NCBI GenBank assembly: GCA_019695235.1
Contig: JAIBAI010000022.1
Coordinates: 1 to 41,997 of the forward strand
Direction: 5' to 3'
Origin: Bacteroidia bacterium
GTDB lineage: Bacteria > Bacteroidota > Bacteroidia > M30B66
Length of the DNA stretch: 41,997 nt
The notes under the pieces are model-generated. The model was not told where the DNA came from. It saw only the letters and a program-made list of their open reading frames with translations, and searched no databases. Below are positions 17,368-29,300 of this stretch, piece by piece (the stretch's first letter is position 1; the number at the start of each line of letters is the position of its first letter). Made by a program: the position numbers and the translations under genes.

Positions 17368-20300
17368 ATGAAAAATGTTTACCTGTTTTTGACGATTGGG
17401 CAAAGAACCGTCAATTTACTAAGTTTTATTTTCCTTTTTGTCTGCCTTCAAAGCCCTATCGTACTTTTCGCTCAGTCGCATCATACTGTCAGCTTCTCCG
17501 GAAGTACCGGTGATTTCAACAGTGTCGAAAAGTATGGTGCAGGCAACGATGTAGATTATTACGTGACCTATGATGCCAGTTACATTTATTTTGGCGCATT
17601 CAGGACCAATAGCAACACCTGGGGTCAGTATGACCATTTTACTATTTATGTCGACAGCGACCCTACCTCATCGGTAAGCTCTGGCGGCAACGGTACTACC
17701 ACCGGCATCAATTGGGACAGCAACACGCCCACTTTGCCCATTCAGGCAGATTACCGCATTGCCATCCGGCGCAACGGCAGTGGTGAGAGTTTTTACAGTA
17801 CCTATTCAGGTTCATGGTCCACCGGTAGTGCCAATGGGCAAGGGTGGACCCAATACACCACCTCTTCATCGAATGGTGCTTTAGAGGTAAGGGTTCCCTG
17901 GTCAGATTTGGGGAGTCCGGATGCAATCTATTTCACCATGTACTGCTCTTACAACGGAGGGTTCTTTGCTCCCGCCCCCGGCTCATTCAGCGGCTCAACC
18001 CTGAGTGGTTATTTCGGAGGTATCGGAACTACCAGCACCGATTGTCTTCCTCTTAACATCAGCAATACGGCCATCACCGCTTCTATAAGCAATACGGCTC
18101 CTTCATCAGGAGCTACTTATGGCCGTGTAATTGTAAGCAGTGGTGCGATAACAAATGCAAACAACTTCAGTATCGCACCCGGAGGTTCCATCAGCGTTAG
18201 TGGCGGTACTTTCACAATTGGGGCACAAACTGTCACCATGGGTGGCGGTACCAGTGGTGATGGCCGCGGCACAACTATCAACACCAGTGGCAGCGGTACG
18301 CTCAGTACCAGTTCGTCTACCGTCTTTAACTTCAATGGGGAGGGAACTGTTACAGGCAATAATCTTAGCCTGAACGCTACGGTTCAGATCCGAAAAAAAT
18401 TCACTCCACTTGCTTCAGGTGCCCTGACCTTTGCCAGTGGCAGTGCCCTCGATGTACGTTCCGGTGGCTATGTAAACACCAATGCCCCTACCTATGCCAG
18501 TGGTTCGTACCTGATGTATAATTCCGGAAATACGTATACTACAGGAACAGAATGGACGCCCAATGCTGCTTCCGGAGCTGGTGTTCCATACAACGTAACC
18601 ATTGGCAACAATATCGCAAGCTCTGTTTGTAGTTTCGGTTCATCTTCGCAATACCGGCAAGCAAACGGAACGCTCCTTATCAGTAATGCCACAGCAGGGG
18701 CAGGACTTACACTTTCTTCAAGCAGCGGTGGAGACATACGCCTGGCCGGTGATTTTAATAAACAGGGCGGTACTTTTTCATGTAATAGCCGGGCGGTAAA
18801 CTTTTACGGAAGTGCAAACCAAAGCTGGGTCAGTGATGCCACCGAAACCATTCATTACCTTAGTAATTACAATACCGGTGGCACAGTAAGCATCAACTCA
18901 TCACTTAACATCGGAAACAGCTTTACCAATAGTGCTTCCGCCTCCCTGAGCCAAACAAGTGGCACACTCACTTTTAATAGTGGCTCCAGCTTTAGCAACA
19001 GTGGTACTCTGACCGTCAACAGCGGTGCCACAGCAATTGCCAATGCAGCTTTATCTATGAATACTGCCGGCTCGTCAAATGTAATTAACGGCACACTTCG
19101 TGCAAACGATGTGGCCATCACCGGAACAACAAGCCGTCTTTCATTCGGTGCTACCGGTACTTACGAACACAATTACACCAGTAGCAATGGTGCTTTCCCC
19201 AGCGCCACCTGGAATGCTTCTTCCACTTGTATCGTAATGGGCATGACCAGTCCGGCCACTGCCTGGCCAACCAATTCTTCCGGCCAAACCTTTGGGAATT
19301 TTACCTGGAATACCCCCAGCCTTTCCACCAGCCCGGTACTGTTGAATGATTTGGATATTGCAGGTAGCTTTACACTAACAAGTACCGGCAGTTCCTCCTT
19401 TCGCATTACAGCAGGTGCAACAGGAAACATCAATTGCCTGAATTTTGTAATGGCCGCGGGTACGCTCGATTTTGCCTCAGGTGCAGGTAATGGTATTTTG
19501 AACTGCACAGGCACTTTTAATCAGACCGGAGGAACGCTTACAGAAACCAGTTCAGGTAGCGGAACAATCAACCTGATAAAGGCAAGCGGCTCACAAAACC
19601 TCACAGCATCAGGCACCGTCAGCAACACAATTGTCTGGAATATTGGCAATGGGACAAGCACCAACACCGTAGCTTTACAAGCAAATATGGCTTTAGGAAG
19701 CACCCAAAATCCGGCTTTTTATGTCAAAAACAATGCTGCTCTTGACTTTGCAACCTACGTGCTTTCTGGTTCTGCAGGCTTGTTTACTCCTGAAACAGGT
19801 TCCACATTACTATCTGCAAATACAAGTGCCAGTGGTGCAATTAACAGCAGCGGAGCAAATGGCAGCGTTCAAACGGGTAAACGCAGCTTTACCCAGACGG
19901 GTGTGCATTATACTTTTAACGCAGCGGCGGCACAAAAAACAGGTACTGCCATCGGCAAGTCAGGCGATATTGGTAACCTTACTGTAAACGTTGCCTCTGG
20001 CCTTACCTTAGACACCTTGTGCAGCCTCTCAGGCACGCTTAGCCTGAGCAACGGGATATTACAACTGGGCAACCAGCATCTGACTATAACAAACAGCGCT
20101 TCCGGAGCTATTTCCGGAGCCAATTCATCCCGTTTTATCAGAACCAATGGTACAGGTGAGCTGCGGCGCGCCATAGCATCATCGGGCCTGCCATTGACCT
20201 ATCTTTTCCCTATAGGCAGTTCAGGTGATTATACCCCGGCTTCTTTTACATTCACCACTAACAGTACCGCCCGGACGCTCTACCTTAGAGCTGTTACCCC

Positions 20301-23300
20301 ACGCAATGGCAACGATGGCACCGCAACTGATTTTATTGACAATCGTTGGTGGCGCACCGACCTCAGCCTTGCTTCCGGCACTTATGATTATACCTCTCAA
20401 TTCACCTTCCTCGCTGGTGATGTTGTAGGTACGCTGGCCAATATCCGCCTGAGCAGGTACAACACTTCCTGGAACATGCCCGCTGGAAGTTCTGCATCCG
20501 GCACCACCTTATCTTCCGGTAGTTTGGATGAAAGCAACGGACCATTAGTTGACGGCTCCGATGCATCCCAATGGGTTGGTCGGGTTACCCCGGTAAGTAC
20601 CAATTACACCTGGAATGGCAGCAGTAGTAGCGATTGGGGTACTGCCACCAACTGGACTCCCAACGGAATTCCGGGTACCATTGACAATGTTACGATTAAC
20701 GTACCCGGAACGAACACCTTGAACATCACCTCCAACCGTACCATCCAGAATTTTACCATCAATGGCACCGGTACCTTCCAGATGGCAGCATCTACCGATT
20801 TAACAATTACCGGAACAGCAAGCTATGGCGGAACTGCCTCAGTTTCACTCAATTGCAGCTCTACCATCTATTTTACCAGTGCCTCAAATGTTACCATACC
20901 TCCATTGAATTATGGTAACCTGAATGCCAGCGGCGGTGACAGAACCTTTTATTCAAGTGGTACTATAGGCATCTGCGGCACCTTTACCCCTGGAGCAGGC
21001 GCTTATACTGTTACCGGAAGTACAGTTGATTTCAATAGTGCGGGTGCTCAAACAATTCCGGGCTGCACATACAATAACCTGAGTAACAGCAACAACGGCA
21101 ACCGTACACTCAGTGGAACCATTCACATTGCTGGTACCTATTCACCTACAAGTGGCACCGTAAGTCCGGGTACATCAACTGTCAATTTCAGCAACAGCAG
21201 TGCACAAACCATTCCGGCAAGTATGTATTACAACATTACCAATACCGGTAATGGAAACCGAACCCTTGCCTCTTCAGGCACTATCAGCCTTGCCAATACA
21301 TTTACTCCGGGTACAGGAACCTATACAGTTACAGGCAGTACCGTTGAATATACCGCAGCATCAGGAACAATATCTCTGCCACAATTCACTTATAATAACC
21401 TGACTTTCAACAGCTCAGGCTCAGGTACTTTTGCTCCTGCCAGCGGGGTGAATCTGATTGTCAATAATAATTTTAACATTGGCTCTGCGGCCACCTCCTC
21501 CACCTTTAATCTGGCTTCCAATTCAGGCAGTTCAAACACCTTAACAGTTAGCGGTGATATAACTTTACAGAATGGAGGAATTCTGCAACTGATTACCAAC
21601 AGTGGTGCAAGCGGTGCAACGTTGAATGTAAGTGGCAATTTAACTGTTTCCGGCAACGGGCGTATTGACTTTGAAACCGTAAGTTCCACAAGCGGTGATG
21701 CAGTGATTCAACTTGATGGCAACTTCAATTCGAGCGGAAGTGCCACAGCTTCTGCCGGAGACAATGGTATTGTTGATTTTGGCACAGGTACCAACACAGG
21801 CAATTATTTCTATATCAAAGGTAATTTCAGCCATTCAGGCACAGGTAATTTCGGTACCCAGGGGGGCACGCAGGCAGGTGGATTTTCATTTAACAAAGCT
21901 GGCACCCAAACATTTTCTTACACAGGCGCTACAGTGAGTTCTAAATTGGCATATACCGTCAACAGTGGTGCTACCCTTCAAATGCTAAGCAATCTCGAAC
22001 TGGGTACAGGAAGCGCACCGGATACCCGTTTCTCGGTAAATGGTGTTCTTGAAATGGGCAATAAAACCATCATCGCCGGAAACACAAGCGACCCGGATTT
22101 TTTTCTTAACTCCGGCGCAAGACTTAAAATCAGTGAAGCAACAGGTATGACGGCCAACTTCAGTGGTTTTGGAGCCAGCAGGATGACTTTCGACAATAAC
22201 TCAACAGTTGAATACAACGGCACCAACCCCAACACTGGTTTCCCTGCGGTGCTTAGCTCCATTGGTGGCATTGAGTGGCTTGGTTCAGGCAACATTACAC
22301 TCAATCAAAGTGTTTCGGTTTTAGGCGCCTTTGCATTTACCAATAATGGGCATTTCTTATTGGGAAATAATACACTCACCCTGGCTATTCCATCCTCACT
22401 TAGCGGCGCTCCTTTTAGTGCAAGCAAGATGTTTGTAACCAATGGAACAGGTTATCTAAAGCAAAACTTCACAACCCCTTCGAATGTTACTGCAACATGG
22501 CATATCGGAGAGATTACCGGTACTGCTGAGTATTCTCCTGTTACCCTTACCTTCACTGCTGGCCCGGTTAACGGTGGTATCAGCTTCCGGGTAATTGATG
22601 CTGTTCATCCCGGCATGGGGGCATCTGCTAACTATGCCAGCCGCTATTGGAATACCGGGTCTACTTTTGGTACTTATAGCTGGACTGGCACCTTTACTTA
22701 TTCGGCTTCGGATATTGTTGGTGCCCAAAGCAATTTCAAATGTGACCTCTGGGACCCTGTTTTAAGCGGTTGGAATGAATATGCCAACAGCAGCGCCAGT
22801 AGCAATGTTTTAACGGTAAGCTCACCCGGAAACCCTGGCAATGGCACCCTTAACAACTGGGATGTTTGTCCAAGGCTTGATGTGCCTGAATACTACAGGT
22901 CTGTGGCCAGCGGCCCCAATTCATGGAACAGTGCATCCAGCTGGGAGGTTTCATCAGACCCCTTGTTTGTATCACCTGCACCTGTAGCGGCTTCATACGT
23001 GCCCAACGCAGCCAATTCAAGTGGAATTACCATCCGTAACGGCCATACCATCAATCTTGCATCAGACATCACAGGAGATGACATTCTGATTGAATCAGGC
23101 GCAACCCTGACCTTGGGTGCTGTATTAACTTTAAACAACGGCATTGCCGCAACCGATCTTACAATCACCGGCACATTGAATTCACAAACAGGCGGAGGCC
23201 TTATCAGGTCGGTAAACTCGAACATCAATGTAAGTGGTACCCTAAAGGTTTCCGGCAGCTCGGCAAGCGTTAGCGGAACCGGAACGACCACCTTTACAGG

Positions 23301-26300
23301 CACTGCCACCTATGAACATGGCATTAATGGCGGAACTGTACCATCTGCCACGTGGAATTCAGGTTCATTGTGCCTGATAAACGGTATGACATCCTCACCC
23401 CCCGGAGGCTTGGGACAGCCATTTCATCATTTCACATGGAACTGCTCAGGCCAGACAGCCCATGCGGGGCTGGCGGCAACATTAGCTTTTTCTGGTAGTG
23501 GTACAATATATGGCGACTTTGAAGTAGTCAACACCAACGGTTATGAACTACGGCTAACTGCCTCCAGCTCATACATTGGCGTTATCTGGGGCGATATCAA
23601 TGTTCGCAGCAATGGTATTCTGGTGCTTACCAATGCCAGCTCAGCCTTTACCCCCAATAATAATTGTAGCCTCACGGGGAACAGTGATCTTACAGTTGAA
23701 GGCAAGTTCACCGTTGCCGGCACCAATGCAAATGCAGGTCAGGCCCCTTCCGTAAGTATTGTCGGTGATATATACCTTCCAATGGGTATAGCCAACCCAC
23801 TTCTTGTTTCAGCAGGTGCAAGTGCTGCAAGCCTTTCCGGAAAAAGTCTTTATCACACTGGCAACGGTGAAGCTGTTATCGCAAACAGTAGTGGCAATGC
23901 AAGCCTTTCATTGTCGGATGCCTTTAGCCTGACCGGTTCTGGAACATTTAAACTCACCAATAGCAGTGGTAACGGAACACTCATGGTTGCTAAAAACTTC
24001 ACCCACAGCGCTGGTACACTTAGCAGGGCTTCTACAGGCACCGCAAATGTAGAGTTCAACGGCACAACGGCACAAACATACACCTCCGGTGGTACTGTAA
24101 GCGGTGATGTCAACTTTCTGGTAAAAACAAATGCCATACTCGACATGAATACCAGCTTTATTTCAGGCAGCGGCACATTCACCACACAAAATAGCAGCAC
24201 GCTGCGTTTAGGCTCGGCAGATGGCATTGTTGCCCTATCTGTGACCAATGGTAATATCAGAAACAGTGGCAGCCGCACCTTTGCCTCGGCAGCCACCTAT
24301 ACCTACAACGGTTTGGTAAATCAGCAAACCGGAAGCGGCTTACCGGCTTCCATCAGTGGCAGCCTGGTCATCAATAACACAGGCAATACCGTATCTCTAA
24401 CAAATGATGGTACTTCAGTTGGCACCCTGAACCTTCAGGCAGGCACATTTTCAATCGGTACCGGCCAAACCCTTAATATACTTAATGCGGGTACTGTAAG
24501 TATCAGCTCCGGAGCCTTCCCATCCGGAAGTACAGCCGGCACGCTGAACTTTAACGGAAACGGAAGCTTCAGCGGCACCTCTTCTCCTTACAATGTATAT
24601 GCTTCCGGTGGTGTAAATTTTGGTGTCGCAACAACTATTCAGACCGGAGGCACTTTCAGAATAAATGCCGGAGGCTATGTTGATGCAGCAAACCCACCTA
24701 CTTATGCAAGCGGGGCAAGCTTACAATATAATACTGGCGGCACTTACGGACGTTACGATGAGTGGAAGTCAACCTCTGGGGCTGGCTACCCATATCATGT
24801 GCAGCTGAGCAATAACACCACCCTCAATCTTGGTAATGGTGGCACAGGAACCGCCAGACAAATTGCCGGTAATCTGCTTATTGATGATGGCAGTACATTA
24901 AGCATGAATATCAGTGGTGCCGAAATGACTGCTGCCCTCACCGTCAATGGCGATGTAACGATTGGAAATAGCGGTACCGCATCACTTGTTTTGTCGAGCG
25001 CTATCGGAGGTGACCTTTTCGTCAAAGGAAATTTCAGCAGAAATGCCAGCTCCCTCCTCAGCGCAAACTCACGGAGGGTAAGCTTTAACGGCAGTACTGC
25101 CCAGCAAATCACCGGTGCTACAACATTTGATTATTTCACCCTAAACAACAGTGCCGGATTAACACTCAATAACGCCATTCAGATAAACAATGAATTAGAC
25201 CTGAGTAATGGTAAGATGACCATAGGGAATAACCAGGTAAGCCTAAATGGCAGTGCCACTATTGTAAACGCCTCTTCGTCAAGTTACCTGATTACCAATG
25301 GTACCGGAAGTCTTAGCAGGCAGGTAAACAATGGCGGCGGAGCGGTTCAGTTTCCAGTTGGCACTTCATCAGATTTTGCAAATGTAGGGCTGACCCAGGG
25401 TGGTACAAGTGACAACCTATCTGTTCGGGTGAAATCAGCACCCGCTTTTGATTATGCTGTAAATGACAACAGCCAGATGTTGAACTTACAGTGGGTGCTT
25501 AATGAAAACGTAGCCGGAGGTAACGCTCTGAGCACTAACTTCCAATGGCCTGTATCTGTTGAGGCAGGCAGCTTCAACCGAAGCAACCCGGTATTTCAGG
25601 CGGATTACACCGGTTCGGCCTACCAGGCAAGGCCTTCAACCGTTTCAGGCTCTAATCCATACAACTCAGCTTCATCAACCAACTTCAGCGGCAATCTCAG
25701 CAACAGAATATTCGTACTCGGCAACATAAATGGTATTTTCCCTTGTCTTGCAACAAACGCCGGAGGTGGTGACTGGCAAACAGTGGGTACCTGGGTCAAT
25801 GGTGTGGTTCCGCCTGCAGGTGCATCAGTATGTATCAACAGTGCTGTAACGGTCACCTCAACCGATCCACAAACACTTGAAAACCTCACCATTAACAGCG
25901 GAGGCAGCTTGAATATCTCCAGTGGAAGAGTCGTCACTATTTCCTCCTCCGGCACCTTAAACAACAACAGCGGTGCAGCCCAGAATTTAGGCAATGGCAC
26001 TGTGTTTTTTGCAGGTGCTGGCAGCATTTCCGGCGGACAAGCATTCACGATGAACCATTTGCATATTGACGGGGCGACTACCATCACTACCACCCCAACA
26101 ATAAACGGAAATCTTAAATTAGGCGCTTCCGGCAGCATTTCAACCGGAAGCATTAACTATGGCAGTAGTTCAACATTGGTTTATGATGGTGGAACACGCA
26201 ACACAGGCAATGAATGGACAGGCAATGCAGCAAGTGCAGGAGTAGGTGTACCGGGCGGGCTTACCATTCAAAACACAACAGCACTTTCCTTGCCTACAAG

Positions 26301-29300
26301 CAATCGTGGAATTGCCGGAAATTTAAACATCAACAGCGGTAGCCTGAATCTGAATACAAGTTCAGGCGATTTATATCTCACAGGCAACTTCAACAGGGTA
26401 AGTACTGCTACTTTCAATCCCAATAACAGGGCAGTGTTTTTCAATGGTGCAACTACCCAAACCATAGAGGTAAGTGGCGGTACAAGTGAATTGTTCAATT
26501 ATCTGTTTGTGCAAAAAACAAGTGGCAACCTTCAATTAAATGATGATGTTGAAGTTTCGGCCTCATCAGGAAATGTGTTATCTGTAAACAACACGGCCTC
26601 TATTGACCTCAATGGTAAAACGCTTACTTTATCAGGTACTGGCGGCAACCTGGCCACCAGCGGCGGACTTGTTCAAATTATTGGCAGTGCAGGCAGTACC
26701 TTATTGGTCAGCAATGGCACTAAAACCGTTACCCAGAGTGCAGGGGGCAGCTTAAGCACAGGTACGAACGTAACAGTACGGCTTCAAAACGGTTTTGACT
26801 TTGGGAACAATCTCAGTACCATCAATGGCACCTTACTGATAAATGCCGGAGGATTTGTATCAGGCAATGCGGCAAATTATGCAAGTGGCTCTGTAATAAA
26901 ATATGCCACCGGAAACAGCTATGGTCGTGGATTAGAATGGAGTGCCACCAGTGGTGCGGGTTACCCATATCACGTAGAAATTGAGCAAAATGGCACCAAC
27001 ACAACACTCGATTTAAGTAATGGTGGCTCAGCCTTAAGAAAGACAGCCGGAAATCTTACAATTCATAATGGTGCCGGATTAACCATGAACGCAATGACAA
27101 ATGCCCTGGAAGTCGCAGGAAATGTACTCATTGGCGATGGAGCAAGTGGTTCACTAACACTTTCAAGCAGCATAGGTGGTGATTTGCTCGTGGGCGGGAA
27201 TCTGACCCGAAACAGCGGTGCCACTTTTACACAAAACAGCCGTTCGGTGACAATGAATGGGGCATTAAACCAAACTATTACCGGGGTAAGTCCCTTTGAT
27301 TATCTATGCATTAATAACTCCGGTACCGCTCCAAACAATGTTGTAAGTATTGCTACCAACACGGGTATCAACAATCGTTTGACTTTAAGCAATGGCACAT
27401 TTGATATTGGAGCATATACCCTCACAATGGCCAATGCTTCTCAGATACGTCGTCAGAGTGCCACAGCAAGTATGACCGCCGCCCCAACGCTGGGAGGTGC
27501 CGACATGTATGATTTGCGTTACGATGCGAGCATGACAAATGGTGTAGAATTTTTAAGTGCCGGCAACCGGGTGCGTAACCTTGAGATTGCTTCAGGTACA
27601 CTGAGTCTTTCAGGAAATAAAACAGTAAATCTTGACCTGAAATTAGCTGGCGACTTAGATCTTGGTGGTAACACACTGGTGCTGTATGGCAACAATAGCA
27701 GTCCTGCTGTTGCTGGTAATTTAGAAATCACCAGCGGGGCAAGAAGTATCACCGGGTCAGCCGGGTCAATTTTAGACATTCGTGGAACTTTTGCCAACAA
27801 TCCCACCTGGTTTACTAAAACGGTCACTAACCCGGGAAGCGGTACACTTACCTGTGCCCCAAACGTAACTGTGCGCATTGGTGATGGCCGGATGGATTTT
27901 GGAACAGGCAGCCCGGTGACCATTAACGGCGTTCTGCAGGTGATGCTTGGGGGCTCTGTTTATCCGAATCCATGTTATTACGGCACCGCCTCAACTTTGC
28001 GTTTTGCCAACACCGTTGATTATGTGGTACCTTCATCTGACCTTACCTGGGCAGCCGGGGCTATTAGTTCGGGTAATCCGGGTATCCCGTGGAATGTAGA
28101 GGTATCAGATGTGGGCACCGACCTTCAACTGAACGATACCAGGGCATTAAGAGGCAATTTAACTATCAACAATGGGTCATTCACCCTGAGTTCAGGTTAT
28201 ACCGGCTCGTTTAACATTGGTGGTAACTGGAGCCGTTCTGGCGCCAGCAGTAACTTTGTGCACAACAACAAGAAAGTAGTTTTCGACAAGCAGGTTGCAG
28301 GCAACCAAAGTATAAGCGTAGGGAGCGGTGTAACAACAGAAACCTATTACAAACTTGAAGTATCGTGCCTTTCAGGAAACGAGCTGGCACTGGGCAGTAG
28401 CACGAACGTAACAGTGAACGACACGTTGCATTTCGATACAGGTAAATTGAATATTGGGGCATCCGGCAATGTATTAACTATCGGCACTACGAGCTCTGAT
28501 GGTGCTATTTCGGGGGCCGGAAGCAGTAAATATGTCATTTCATCCGGAGGCTTTTTGAAGAGGTTTTCAGGGTCTAATGCCGCCTATGCATTTCCCGTAG
28601 GTGATGCCTCAAACTATACCCCTTCTACAATAACCCTCAGCAGTGGTGGCCAAAGCGGGGCCTTTATCAACGTTTTAGTCGCTGCTGGTAAAAACAGTAA
28701 GTTGGGAAGCACTACGGTGTACCTGAATCGCTATTGGACTGTTGAACCATCCGGCTTGGGGGCTTCTCCGGTGTATGCAATAGACTATACTTATGCCAGT
28801 GGCGAACTCTTAGGGGGTGGAAGTGCCTATTACCCAATCAAATACAAAGAAACAGGTGCTCCGGCAGAGCAAGGATGGTGCACTTCAACCGGTGCCCCTG
28901 CGAATCCGTTAAGTCCGCCCTTTTCAAGATGCACCACAGGCACCTCATACAGCCACGGAGGCACTACCTTTACCTGGAATGGGCTTACTACCTTTTCTGA
29001 TTTCACTGCCGCAGGCGACTACGGCCCACTCCCCGTTACTTTGCTTGAGTTTGGGGCTACGCTTACAAGTACCGATGCTGTAAGATGCAGCTGGACCACC
29101 GCCAGTGAAATCAACAATAACTATTTTGTAGTTGAACGTTCATTCGATGCAATTCATTTTGAAAAGATAGGGCAGGTAAAAGGCTCAGGTAACAGTACAC
29201 AAGTGCGCGAGTATAGCTTCACTGACGCCAATCCTTACAGTGGAGTTAGTTATTACCGTTTAGTGCAGGTTGACTATAATGGCCAATCTGAAACGTTTGA

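Noticed and set aside
17419-28538. Many long open frames on the minus strand inside the giant gene
   Set aside because: They are Leu/Val/Pro-rich mirror translations of the Gly/Ser/Thr/Asn-rich repeat; none has a motif, and the plus frame is unbroken for 12 kb.
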